From the NCBI GenBank assembly GCA_944990035.1, contig CALYLX010000111.1, forward strand, positions 558,001 to 622,000: 64,000 nucleotides of DNA, in the 5' to 3' direction. Shown here piece by piece: positions 33,845 through 46,940 of this stretch (the stretch's first letter is position 1; the number at the start of each line of letters is the position of its first letter). The notes below the pieces were generated by a model, which searched no databases, was not told where the DNA came from, and saw only the letters and a list, made by a program, of their open reading frames with translations. Made by a program: the position numbers and the translations under genes. The stretch is from Clitopilus passeckerianus (lineage: Eukaryota > Basidiomycota > Agaricomycetes > Agaricales > Entolomataceae).

Positions 33845-36031
33845 TTTTGCAGCGTGGGTGTCGTTAAAGTTTTCTTGTTAATTTGTCGTCGTCAAGAGAG
33901 GCTTTGTCGTCGTTCGTTGCAGTCCTTGAGTACAAGAAGGCTAGAGGTTGAAAGGACCTGAGAAAGAGAACGACCCCAGCAACGTCGTGCGTGTGGTTGT
34001 CGCGGTGTCCAATGGGCAATCGAACGGCTCAGCTGTGTGATCGTGTAAGGGGAATGACACAAATAAGGATCAACAGCCCGGCTTGTAGCGCTAAGCGGCG
34101 GAAGAGGCGGCGGTTTTGACGTTTGGCTTGATCTCTTTGTGTCGTTTATGGAGTCGCTCGAGAGAAAGCTAGGCTGGGGATCTTTTCGTCGGTGAATTAC
34201 AAAGGAGAAACTGCCCAGTATTTATCTTGGTCGCGATATCGGGCTCCTCAAAAGCAAATAACTTTGGTTTTCTGGTGGTACCGTGTATTGATCCCGGCGG
34301 TGAGGTGTCTTTTACCGGACTTGGTTAGGCTTGACAGGAATCTCTTCCGAATCACTGCAACATCGTTCGGGAATAATAACGACCTCCAGCTAGCTCCTGA
34401 TTGGCTATTCAAACTCTGACTTGTTGTAATCTCGACCTGATGAACTCCATTGGGTTCAATCGTGGCCTTTCTCTCCAGCTACTCTACTTTGTACTGGGTC
34501 TTGAAGGGAGCTTATTGTTACCGAAGGCAGCCTGAAGAGCGAAAATGCCTCAACGTACTCGGTTTGTATGGGATTCTGTCAAACGCAAACGCATCGTGGC
34601 CAGAGCATGAGCTCCTTTCCCCGCTGGACGGACAAACTCGTCTCGGCGGAGTGGCGTTAATCTGGAAGATTATCGCGCTCCGTTATCGCACAATATGCTT
34701 GCTTGCACAGAATCTGCCTTGATATCTTCCCTTCCACTCCAGTAAACATCGAGACAAAAAGAAAGTTCTGGTCTCCGCAACGGAGAGCTATCGGCCGTGG
34801 TCGATGTTTATATTGGCTTGACCGGTCCGAAGTAGCAATTCAAGAGGTCTTAGACGCTCAGGAAGAATGTCCAAAGGCTACTCAATTCTTTCACTGTGCA
34901 GCCTACTCTCCGCAAAGGCCCGGTTTCCATATGATCTACACCATTCTACCGTGCCGATACGACCGCGCTAAGAGAAGAACTGCGCCTCCTCATCTTCAGT
35001 GTCTACACGAGCGTCAAGTCCGTTGAAACTCGCTCTTTTCCGATCCAGGTTCCAAACGGCCAACGGGCGTAAACTCAGCTTCGGTGACTAAACCCGAGCT
35101 AGTTTGCCTTTCAATTGTGCGGCAAGGGTATGCCGTCTGGAGGATTTAGGACAGGCTCTTGGCAGGCATATTCGTATCTTGCACAGCATGGATATGGAGG
35201 AGGCTTCCAGTGACTTAGATCTTTTCGTGGGGATCCTGGTGCGTGTTTGCTTCGCAATCAAGCACGCCTTAGATGGCGACTGCAATTGGCTCACGGCTGC
35301 GCCGTAGTACTTCCACGCGGTAGTAGCTTACGAGAATGTCCAACTTTGTCGTATCAATCGCACCAATGGTATTCGTATGATCACTACCCTTTTACAAATA
35401 CCACAACACCACTCAAACCATCCAAATATGCATGAGTATTTATGACGCCCCAACACTCGTCACATCAAAGGCTGGGGCCTTGAGGATACTGACCGGAGAA
35501 TCCGGCAAACGATATGATGTCAAAATGAACCACATGGTTGCCATGTCGTGGTTTGGTTTGTTTTACAGACAAACCAGAGTTCGAGCACAAGCAGGAACGA
35601 GAGTGACAGCAGGATTGCAGGCATCTTCCAGTGCTACCATCAGGGAGATTATTTTCAGCTTCAGAGCTGTCAGGGCGGTCGGCGAATAAGCAGGTCAGAC
35701 ACATCCATGACTGTCGGAGACGGGCTTGAGTGGCCTGGAGGCTGCGTTGAGGAAAATTGATGGGGATAGCAAGGCTCAGTAATCCAAATGCCATCGACAT
35801 GAATCGATGGTTGGTAGTGCTAGGGGGGAATAATGACAAAAAATACAATACAAAAGTCTAGTTTAGCCAGAGTTACAAACAAAAAAGTTTCAATTTTGAC
35901 GGAAGAACGTTACGGTTGTTGCGGTGAAATTGAGCCGAGACGGGAGTCGAACCTGAACTAGCCTGTGTTTGGCCTTGTGCTCAGACAAATCTCAGTCCCA
36001 CCCTCTCACTCTTTCAACACTACAACCTACA
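33845..36031. other. Intergenic, about 2.2 kb
   Basis: No supported gene on either strand. The right end is the promoter and 5' UTR of chitin synthase, the left end that of the WHI2-like gene. Confidence 0.5.
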
Positions 36032-39000
36032 ATGGACTCACGGGGAGACAGGCGTCCTCCCCGCGCTGCTCGTCCTCAGAGCCAGCAGCCACACTCAAGA
36101 TCGCCAGCTCCTTATCCCGACCAGCAGCCCTCGCAACAGCAACAACAACGGTCTCAGCAGCAACAAAGCCAGCAGAGAGACCAAAACCGCTATTCGACCT
36201 CAAACCCCACTTCTCCTCGGCAACCGCAATACGACGCCGCTCAGAGAGGCGTTTCCTTCCAAAATGTCGACAGCCCAGACCCCAATAGGGCGCGACATAT
36301 GGGCTCTGCCTACCAGCGTCAGTTGCCTCCACATGGCGCAGGTGCGGGATCTGGTGCTGGTGGAGATCCGGAAGCTGGCGAATATCTCGACCCTTCCAAG
36401 GTCGGCAGGAAGAAGAGTCTCGTCAGGCCTGATAGAGAAAAAATCGATCCTAGTCATAGACAATGGCATCTTCGTACACATATTCAGCAGGCTGAAGATG
36501 AGGGTCGCACCAGGATTGGAGTAATGCCGTCGAGTATGTTCATCTCTCCAATTTCCTGCCTTTACCATATCTGACGAACACATCGTTCATTTTTTCTGAA
36601 CAGCGACTGGCAACCAACCTCAACGCGAAGCACTGCGTCGTGGAAGGTCTCTCCTTGGCCGCGAGCAAGACCAACACGAGTCTCATCTCACTCTCTTCAA
36701 ACGTGGCACCATTCGGCGCAAGAAATCTGTCCCCGAAGCAGGTGCCGTTCCACTCCCTGACTCCAAACCCAAAAAGCGTGGGTGTTGGCGAGGTCCTGGT
36801 CCTGGTGGACCATGGATGACTTATTGCCTCGTCGCAACGTTTTGGGCTCCTCCATTCTTTTTGAGAACAATTGGTAGGTGTCTCTATCCTGAATATTATC
36901 AGAACTTGGCAACGAATATCATGATTAATAGGTCTAAGCACCCCCGAACGCCAACGGGCATGGCGCGAAAAGATGGGATTGATCTCCCTCATTCTCATTC
37001 TCATGGCAGGGGTCGGTTTCCTCACCTTCGGGTTCACGGAAGCTGTCTGCGGTACACCCCCTAATCGCTTCCACGGAGGTCAAATCGGTGACTCCTTCAT
37101 CGGTAACTCATCTGTTGTTATAAACGGTTACGACTACGACTTCAGCAGGTTCCAGCATCCCAGGGCTGGACCTTTCGATGGGAGCACGAACCCCGTACTT
37201 GAGGGTAACTGGAACCTTGGCGGCAACGATGCGAGCTTCTTGTTCCAGAAAGTCAACGAGAACTGCTTGGGTTTGATCGAGAAGGCCAATAGCTCATCCA
37301 TCAGTGGCAGTGGGTCAAAATTGGATTGGTATTTCCCCTGCAATATCTATTCGCAGTATGGGAACCAGGCGGCAAATTTTACCGGTTATGAGCAAAGTAC
37401 TAGTTGCCATACTTCTGACGCGGCGAGGAAGAAGCTTGCTGGATCAAAACGTCAAGGACAGGTCTACTTCACCTGGGACGATGTACAAAATCCTCAGAGG
37501 AATCTCGCTGTTTACGAGTCGTAAGTCGAACTTTTACCAAATAGGGGTTTGGTTACTCAATTCGGTTGCCTTGTAGTACCGTCCTTGACCTTAACAAGCT
37601 CAACTGGCTTAGTCCCGCGCAAGTCGATTATCCCGCCCTTTTCGACGAGATGAAGTCACCGAATGGCACATACAACGGCAAAGACCTCACAATGATGTTC
37701 ATGCGCACCTCTCAGCAGCAACACGGCCATTGCTTGCAGGATATTGTCTCGGTTGGATTTATCGATACCAACAGTATTGGTTGCGTTGCGTCATCAGTCG
37801 TGCTCTACCTCTCCCTCATCTTCATCATCGGAGTCGTCGCCATTCGTTTCGTCATGGCTGTTATGTTCGCTTGGTTCTTCTCTTGGAAGTTAGGCAACTT
37901 CCAGAAAGAGACCTACGAGCAACGTATGCAACGCTCCGCCGAAATCGAGAACTGGTCCAGTGACATTTACCGTGCTGCCCCCAGCCAGTACAGGCCCAAT
38001 GTCAACAAGAAGGGTGCCATGGCTGAGAAGAGGAAGACCACCTTTGGCTTGCCAAGTTATTCCCGCTTTACCCCGTCGGAGAACGCACCCGGCGGTGTTG
38101 GTGCTACACGCCCGACGACGACGTATGGAAACCTTGATGCGAACTGGAAGCGTTCGACAGTTTATTCGAGTGCCGGGAAAGGAGGCTCTAAGGGTGGAAG
38201 CGAGCCTTCCAGCAAGAGCTCGATGTCGCTGCCTGAAGCGCCTTGTCCGTTCCCATTGAACAATGTCGTTCCACAACCCGCGCCGGATTGGGAGCCTTAT
38301 GGTTACCCGCTTGCGCATACGATTTGCTTGGTCACCGCATACTCGGAGTCGTTTGAAGGCCTCAGGACTACGCTGGATTCACTTGCCACCACAGATTACC
38401 CGAATAGCCATAAACTCATTCTCGTCATCGCTGATGGTATGGTCAAGGGAGCAGGAAACGATTTGACAACTCCGGAGATCGTGTTGACGATGATGAAGGA
38501 GTTCGTCGTTCACCCAAGCGAGGTTGAGCCCCATTCATATGTCGCTATCGCCGATGGACACAAGAGGCACAACATGGCGAAGGTTTATGCCGGGTTTTAC
38601 GACTACGACGACGCGACGGTGGAGAAATCCAAGCAACAGCGCGTTCCCATCGTTCTGGTGGCGAAGTGCGGTAATCCTCTAGAAGTAACCGACCCGAAGC
38701 CTGGTAATCGTGGCAAGCGCGACAGTCAGATCGTGTTGATGGCGTTCTTGCAGAAGGTTATGTTCGATGAGAGGATGACTACTTTCGAGTATGAGTTCTT
38801 TAATTCGATATGGAGGGCGACGGGTGTTAGTCCGGATCGGTATGAGTTGCTGTTGTGTGTGGATGCGGATACGAAGGTGTTCCCGGATTCGTTGACGAGG
38901 ATGGTTAGTTGTATGGTGCACGATGAGGAGATTATGGGACTTTGCGGAGAGACGAAGATTGCGAATAAGGCGGAAACTTTCGTGACAATGATACAGGGTA

Positions 39001-40695
39001 GGTTCCATTTTTTTATCCGTTTCTGAATCGGGATGTTGATGGATCTTTCAGTCTTTGAGTATTACATCTCCCACCATTTGACCAAGGCTTTCGAGTCCAT
39101 GTTCGGTGGTGTTACCTGTTTGCCTGGTTGTTTCTCCATGTATCGCATCAAGGCTCCCAAGGGCGATTCTGGCTATTGGGTCCCCATCCTTGCCAACCCG
39201 GATATCGTCGAGCACTACTCCGAAAATGTCGTCGACACCCTGCACAAGAAGAATTTGTTGCTACTCGGAGAGGATCGTTACCTCACGACTCTCATGCTCA
39301 AGACCTTCCCCAAGCGCAAGAACATGTTCTGTCCCCAAGCCGTTTGCAAGACCATTGTCCCCGACACCTTCCGAGTTCTCCTTTCGCAGCGTCGCCGTTG
39401 GATTAACTCCACCATCCACAACCTTGCGGAGTTGGTTCTTGTCCGCGACCTTTGCGGTACTTTCTGCTTCTCAATGCAGTTCATCGTCGGCATCGAGTTG
39501 GCTGGCACGTTGGTCCTTCCCGCCGCCATCTCGTTCACGCTCTACCTCATTATCCAAGCCATCGTTCCCGGAGGTCCTAGCACCACCATTCCCTTGGTCC
39601 TTCTCGCTATCATCTTGGGTCTTCCTGGCCTTCTGATTGTCGTGACTTCCCGCAAGGTTGCGTACATCGGATGGATGTTGGTCTACCTTCTTTCGCTACC
39701 AATTTGGAACGGTCTCCTTCCGGCATATGCGTTCTGGCATTTCGACGACTTCTCCTGGGGTCAGACGAGAAAGGTCGAGGGTGACAAGGGAGGAGACCAT
39801 GGAGACAAGGACGGAGAATTCGATTCAAGTCACATCGTTATGAAGCGGTGGGCTGAGTTCGAGAGGGATAGGAGGTGGAAGGCTGGAATGCAGAGCAGGG
39901 ATTCGACGTACTACGACAAGAAGTAAGCATTTCTCTCTTTTGGCTTGACGCATATATTGACTAGTCCCTCTCATTAGGACGGAAAACAGCAACAGGTACT
40001 CAATGGCCTCAATTTCGGATAATACGCACCCTATGCCCTCTGGTGGATATGATACCAGCACTATGGATACAAGCTTCAATAATGGATCTTCTCGCCCGCG
40101 TCATGACAGCAATGCGTTGCTCATGCTTCCTGCACCCTTGTCAGTCACTCGTCCACCTATGTCCTCGACCTCGACGGTCGGTCGGTCAAGCGAGGACAAC
40201 TACTTGTCGGACTCTGCATCTTATTCGAACCAACGCCTGATCCCAAGTCCCCAATCATTGGATCAAGATTCGTATGAATCCGGTGGCCAGCGATCTACAC
40301 CCTCGCATGGTGGACGATATGAACCACCGCCCAGAGTCATGAGTCCTGCCTCGCCTGCTATATCCGACCCCTTCCGCAACAGCCTTGCTTCTCCCACAGC
40401 CTACGACGAATCCACGGCTTTCACGCCTGATTATGGAGACGACGGGCATAGTCCATCCGCTCCAAACTCGAGGCGGGCTTCTGGCAGGGGTTTCAGCCTG
40501 ACTGATAGTGGACCTGTCCCCGGACCTGAAGGTGTACGACGGGTGTCGAGGCAGACGGGCAGGCGGCCGACTTCGCAGGTTCCTCAGCAGCCTCAGAACA
40601 ACAGGTACTCGAGGAACTCGATTGGGTATAGCCTACCTCCCGGCGCGGCGCCACCCCAACCTTACCATGGAAGCAGCAATGGGCACAGCTCATAA
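36032..40695 (+). CDS. Chitin synthase, class IV
   Basis: Six exons. A Gln-rich disordered N-terminus ([14 protein letters not shown]) is followed by membrane segments ([37 protein letters not shown]) flanking an extracytoplasmic domain with Cys and glycosylation-like NxS/T sites. The catalytic domain has [60 protein letters not shown] and the family hallmark [13 protein letters not shown] (near 39390). It ends with a bundle of membrane segments and a 230-residue disordered Ser/Pro-rich tail. The order and the [12 protein letters not shown] form fit class IV (yeast Chs3 type), a plasma membrane GT2 enzyme that polymerises GlcNAc from UDP-GlcNAc. All key residues are present. Introns near 36536, 36875, 37521, 38997 and 39927. 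Confidence 0.95.
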
Positions 40696-42207
40696 GCAAC
40701 CGAGATTAGACCGAGGGCAACAATCTGCTCCCTTTTCCTTTGGATTCATCTGACTCTTTCTCTCCTCATTGACTCGTGCATACCCCATGATTACTTGCGA
40801 CGTCGAGCTTCGGACGGACAGGACAAATGAACTGCTGCTACTGAACGTACTTTTCTAAAGTGCATATCGTTACCTACCTATCACCTACCATTATCTATTT
40901 ACGTGCTCCTTGCTTGCTGATTGGAGCACATAATTCCCCTCGCCGTATTTACGACCCTCCTCGCTATCAGCTACCTGTTTTCCTCAATCCTCAATCCTGC
41001 CGCGAAGGTAGTACGAAACATACATGAAATTTGCACATCTCACTTTATATTCCTTCTGGACTATTTCTCTCCTTGGCATTAGTTTTCCTTCACCCCGTGA
41101 CTGTTTACGTCCCCTCTTTTGAGCATGTGTAAAATACGACCCAGCATGAAGTTGCAGTTCGCTATGAACACCACGATGCGTTCATCTTGTGAATGGCACG
41201 GCTTTGGCGGCGTTTCTGCGGGTCCTGTGTACCTTGTTCCAGAGTCCAGACGCAAGGCAAACATGCTGTGGCGTCGGTCGAACATTCTGCAAAACTTCGG
41301 GCCGCTTCACAAGCAATCATCAATGCCGACATTGCAACTGTCATTCGATGTCAAAAAATGATGTTTGGTTCTCAGAATTGCTGCAGGTTTTTTGTGCAGA
41401 TTAGATGTTATCTAATCGAGGCCATCTGGCTGTAGCCTGAGATATCCCCTGGGCCTGGCAAAAACTAGATGCAATTGATGCAGCGTACGGAATGGAAGGC
41501 AGCCGAAGGCCTTTTGCCGCCGTGCTCATCTTGGTCCTCGATGCTCATGATATTCTCTCTAGATTTGATGCAAAATCACCATGGTCTCTGAGAACCTTCT
41601 GAGCCGATTTGTACATGGAGCTTGGGGATTTTCTTCAATGTATCGTTGGAGCTTGTTGCTAGTTACATGTGGACTTTTATGTGAATTGGTCCCGCCACCA
41701 AAGATATGCGAACATAGATGATGTCAATTGCAATGAATGGGGATGCTACCTTTCGGAGTTATAATCTCGATTTGGCGCCTCGCTGCCGGTAAAAGGGGCT
41801 TGCTCATTGTGAAAATCGATGAGCAAAGGTTCTGGGAACAGCGGAAAGCTTAGAGCAAGAGCTTGAGGACGGTAGCCTCGCAAAATCGGTTCACATTAAG
41901 GAGACCATCAGACCACCACGTCCTCAAGCAAAGATCGTGGTGCCGGAACGCGGCCATTGCCAACACGTGTAAACAACTGCGACATTCGCCAAGCAGGGCC
42001 TGGTCCTGTCAAACTTTTCATTCTTGTACTCGTCGTTGCCCGCGACGACGGCAGGGATACTTGCGAGGCTTTTGTTTCGCTTTCCTCGACGTGTAAAGGG
42101 CATTCTTTCCTTAGAGTCTCAGTAATACCCCTCTCTGTTCGCCTCTGAGCGTGCAACACGACTTGGACAGTTACCATCAACTCAAATCTTTGAGCTGGAG
42201 ACCACTC
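40696..42207. other. Intergenic, about 1.5 kb
   Basis: 3' UTR of chitin synthase (pyrimidine-rich) and promoter plus 5' UTR of the next gene. No supported gene. Confidence 0.5.
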
Positions 42208-45200
42208 ATGCCTTCGTTCGCGGGCCTCTTCGGTCGCAAGAAAAAATCGCCTGAAAACTATGCTGGCTCTTCAGCAGGCCACTCGATGAAGGAAGATTAC
42301 TTCTCGACGACCTCCTCTCCTACTACAGAGTATGTCACGCCAGACAAGCACATTCCCTCCAGTCCCAACGGACAGAGCATGTTCTCGCAAGAGTCAGGCC
42401 GGACAGGAAAGTCGTCAACTGTATACCCCAACCTCCAATCGTCGCCACCAAACAAACCACACGTTCCGGGAATAGGGAGAAAGAAGAATTCACCGGCTGA
42501 ATCCTCGAGCTCATTGGTCTCAGCCTATACCACAGCGGACGACCCTACATCACACTATGCCACGCCACCACGCCCTTCATACCTCAAACATTCAAGGAAT
42601 GGCTCAAACGGGTCTACGGATACAGATACCGACCGTCGACTACGGCCGCCACCATCCAAGTCAGCTATATTCGCAGCCTACAACGACCGCCAAGGCGCAA
42701 TCTCTACGAGGTCTCTTCCTACCGAACGTACATTGTCTAAGGATCGATCCCCGGAAGTGCCGCCATTGCCACCACCGAAGAAGGGCTTTTTCTCGTGGGG
42801 AAAGTCTCCTTCCTCTTCGGCTGCCAAGAAGAAGGATACTTCGCGACCTGGACCCGCCCCAATACAACTTACTACGCCTGAACACGACTCCTCGTTCAAC
42901 CTCAAGTCATTTAGACATGTCGCTCCTTCTTCCAATATGTCAGCTGTTTCGAACGTCTCCAGCACGTCATTATCTCCCCCAATCCCCCGACCAAGAGGTT
43001 CGAGCACGACATCTGACTCGTCACAGCGGATCTCCGTCGCCGCTTTTAGAGAGGCTCAAGCTCGTCGAAGCACAGCGGGTTCACCTGTACAGTCAGATCG
43101 AGCTCCTAGCCCATTCTCTAATCGGGCAGGCGTGGGGGTGGGGAAGCGGCCTTCTCAGACCCCTATCGCCCAAAAGCGGAGATCAGGACTCGCATATACC
43201 TCCGAAACGTCCGACGAAGAGTCTTCTGAAGAGGAAGAATCGGAAGACGACCAGCAGTCGACTATACGCGGACCTGGAGCACCTGTGAAGAGGAAGGGAA
43301 CCCTCACTGCCAGGTCTGAAAGTGAACCTCACTTGTACAAGGCGCGTGCAACCAAGTCAGAAGCTGGTCACGGTTTTTCTTCCAAACCAAGGCCTTCTTT
43401 CAGCGCATCTGCAATTCCGAGACAGGAACCTATGCCTCGAGCTCAGTCTGGCAACGTCTTGTCAACCAATCTCACGACGTCGCCCAAAGAATTAGAGTTT
43501 GGTGTCAATACTGGCGCTCCTCATTCACAGTCGAGCCTAGGCTACACTGATACCGCCCGGCCTAGAGCTAGTGCATCTACAAGTGCTACTACACCGTCAG
43601 CTGCCGCTCAAAACGCCACCATTGTTGTCACCAGTCGGCCTGAAGGTTAGCATTCGCAGCTCGCCTTTATTTTTAGCAATTATTGACCGCATATATCTAC
43701 TATTTTAGGTGGCAGAGGCAAGCATCATGCTCAAGCCTCGTCGACGTCAACAGCGACTGTACAGGCGTGGTCAAATTCAGTGCATAAAGCTAATCACCGT
43801 CGCACGGTCTCGTCATCGTCGTCTGGATCAAACTACTCCTCGGATGACGCGCCTTTGGCTACCCTCGTAGCACCTCGCCGACCGGGGAGTGCTATGTCCA
43901 ACGCGTCGGGTGCCAGTGGCCGACCTGGCAATGCACCTAAACCGTTGATTGATATCAATGAGTTGACCAAGAGCAAGCCTATTACTGCTGCCGCAGCGAG
44001 AAGCAACACAGAAGGATTCACTCAAGGAAAGACCACCTTGATTTCAAGAAGGCTGTCTGCCGAACCTGCGCCACTAAACGCCTCGTCTCCTATGCCATCT
44101 ACCTCTTCCAAGCAAACTTCGCCTCTTATACACCACCCCATTGTGACCAGCGTTGACCCACCGAGGCAGTTCGTTTCTCCTCCCTCTTCTCCCATTAAGG
44201 GCCCCATGAAGATTGATGGTCCAAGCCTGAGTCCAACATCGGCACAAGGGGCAAGGGTGAACGTCGCAGGGAGACTTCCTCCCGTGAGGTCCAACACGCA
44301 GGATTCAGATGCCCTTTCCTTAGGATCGAACCCGGCCAGGTCGAAGAGCTCGGACGACGTACAACCTAGAGGACGGGCAGGCATACACGACAGACTGAAT
44401 AGGGTTGCACAACTGAAGAGTGACACCAGGGTTGATACTGGTCCTGTCTCGACTATGTCAGCCAGCCAGTCCACGCCGTTCACCAGGGGTGTGCAGAGAC
44501 CCACGCAGACTGTGACACCTTCTTCATCTGCACCCGTTTCTCGAACGACATCTCCTCGTGTGAAGCATCAGATCATCAAGCCAGTCAAGTTGAGTCCTCC
44601 CGATGAGGATCTGGCAGGGTTGTTGGGCATTGGTGCTATCAACATGATTTCGGTGTCTGGTGATTCTTCATCGGAGGAGGAAGAGAGCAGTGAAGAGGAA
44701 CAGGATAAGGACGAGGAAGAAGACAAACCTCAGGAAAAGAAGGAAGAACCAAGTCGTATTGCGCCTATACCTATCAAACAGCGGGCCCCGCCTCCGGCGT
44801 TCAGTGTAACTTCTCGACCAGCTGTGAAGAAGCCAGAAGGCACTGGGGATGCCACCTCGACTGCAAATGCTAGGAACACGCCTAGCCCTGCAGTTGGCGG
44901 TGGACGCCAGAGGAGCAGCACGCTGTTCTCAACCCCACCAAGCTCGCTCGCTCCTACTCCTTACAAGACGCCGCCCTCCTCCAGCAATGGCAGCAGCGTT
45001 TCAGCAACTTCCAGCGCAGGTGGTAAACCTGCTCCTACCACCCCTTCTACCGCTAGACCAATTATCCGACGTGGAGAAGACGATAAAGAGACCTCAACTG
45101 GCCGATTTGGCAGCAGGCAGCGAAGCAGCACGATGATGGCGTCTGTCACGCCTCCTGTCCCAACTTCGAATGTTATCACGCCCAGCATCAATGTCGTCCC

Positions 45201-46431
45201 TGATCGACCGTTCGCTGGTCGTGGTGAGAGGCGAGAAAGTCCTGCAACGAGCTCTGCTGGAGACTCAAGCAGCGGGCGGATACCCTATACCCCTAAGGAT
45301 GGTAGCGAGATTGGTTCCGCCATCTCGAAAGCTCCCGGTCGTGGAAACAGGCATGCCAAAAAGAGGAGTGTCAGCTTTGAGAATGACGACAAGCTTGAAG
45401 ATGATGAGCCAAAATCGCAGAAAGAGCTTGAGGACAAGAGGAAGGAGAGGCGGAGGAGCGAGGCTAAGGCTGCTATTGAGGTTTGTTTTACCTTGTCTTT
45501 GACGGTGTGTGTGTGTTACTGACCCTTGATCGCCTAGCTCGGCAACATTGTCAATGGCAAAGGGCCTATCATACAAGATGACGATGAGGACGACGACATG
45601 CCCATCAATCAAGTCTATAATGGCGGTCCTCGCATGGCGGGAGTCAATCCTATGATGGGTATGGGCAACCCAGGCATGAACATGGGCTTCAATGGGTCAC
45701 AGATGGGCAACGGGTGGAATATGGGCAACATGAACATGAATATGCCTGGTTGGCCTGGTCAACAGATGCAGAACCCCCAGATGCTTTCTCCGAATCAATT
45801 TATGCCGCCTATGCCCCCTCCAAACGCGGACCCGAACTACATGGTCGCTCACCAGCAAGCTCTTATGTATGCCAAGCAGGCTTACCAGATGGCCGTCGCT
45901 CAACAGGCTATGGCTGCTGCTGGAGAAGAATGGGAACGTGGTTCGACTATCGGTTTCGGCAATAGTGGCGGAAGTGTATATGGTGGTGGCAGCGTTTACG
46001 GTGGAGGGAGCGTGTATGGCGGCGGCATGTCCTCTGCTGCCTCTGCTATCGGCACTCCCTTCGGAATGGGTATGCCCAGTATGGGCAATGGCTGGTCTGG
46101 CGGATCCGTCATCTTCCCCAACTCTGCTGGGTCTGTCTATGGAGGCATGACAAGCGCACGTAGCGAGTATGGCGGTGCGAGGGCAGCTCCCGCTTGGGAT
46201 TCGTCCAGGAGCCTTTACGGAGAGTCGTTTGGTCCCAGCTCGAACCGCTATAGCAAAAGCTTCGGTCAACGTGATTCAGCGTTCCTTCCACCTGTCCCTC
46301 CCATTCCCCAGAATAATGGTCGTAGTAGCCCAAGTGGGGCTCCTCGGTCGAGAACGACCAGCCAACCCGCCAACCCCAGTCGTATGCCGGGAAGACGACC
46401 ACCGCCCTCAAGCTGGAAGACTGGAGTATAG
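42208..46431 (+). CDS. Large disordered Ser/Pro-rich protein, unknown function
   Basis: Three exons, split by introns at about 43648-43709 and 45480-45538; about 1,370 residues. It starts MPSFAGLFGRKKKSPEN. Nearly the whole chain is low complexity, rich in Ser, Pro, Thr and Arg. Acidic patches (TSDEESSEEEESEDDQ near 43210; SSSEEEESSEEEQDKDEEED near 44670), a poly-Pro motif (PEVPPLPPPKKGFF) and basic patches resemble adaptor or cytoskeleton-linked proteins. The last exon is Met/Gly/Asn-rich, with a conserved-looking helix (YMVAHQQALMYAKQAYQMAV; AAAGEEWERGSTIG) and three SVYGGG repeats. I recognise no domain with a known role. The helix before EEWERGS is the best candidate for a functional core. 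Confidence 0.8.
45973..46026 (+). repeat. Three tandem SVYGGG repeats
   Basis: Three 18-bp units coding for S-V-Y-G-G-G, with third-base differences, so selected or old rather than newly slipped. Confidence 0.85.
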
Positions 46432-46940
46432 ATGATATATTTCTCTTACTTTCTTTCTCCCTGGGCTGCTTATTTATTGATCATTTCTATTTTCTCTGTC
46501 AACATATGACTCTCATTTCCCCAAGTCTATCGTCTTCATTCCCCTTCTTCAATGGACTTGCCGCGGACGAGTGTTTTATCAGACAATTCTATTGCTCTCC
46601 GACGACGCCTGAAGCCTTCGTATCACACTATCACGCATCCACTGCATCTAATGTTCCCCTCAAACCACTGTACTACATATTTTGGCATACTCACGCACGT
46701 TGACTCTTTTTTTTATTTCTTGCCTATCTTACAACACAGACCCACGCTCTTTTTGGTATCTCTCGACATTCCCTAAATTCATAATTTAGACAACAGAACA
46801 TTACTATATCGATGTTCGGCTTGCCGTTGAAGTAGTGTAAAATAAATTACAAGCAATACATTGAACGCCCCTCGAATCTTGGTGGAACATAATACTTCAT
46901 AAATATATAAATACTTTTTAGACCAAGCGTGCAATGGATT
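46432..46940. other. Convergent 3' flanks
   Basis: About 510 bp, AT-rich and pyrimidine-rich, between two convergent genes. No gene seen. Confidence 0.5.

Noticed and set aside
36120..36190. CAG/CAA-rich run as a microsatellite
   Set aside because: It codes for the Gln-rich N-terminus of chitin synthase with mixed codons, so it is a coding low-complexity tract rather than an independent repeat.
45697..46269. 190-codon minus-strand open frame
   Set aside because: Antisense of the Met/Gly-rich exon at 45538-46431.
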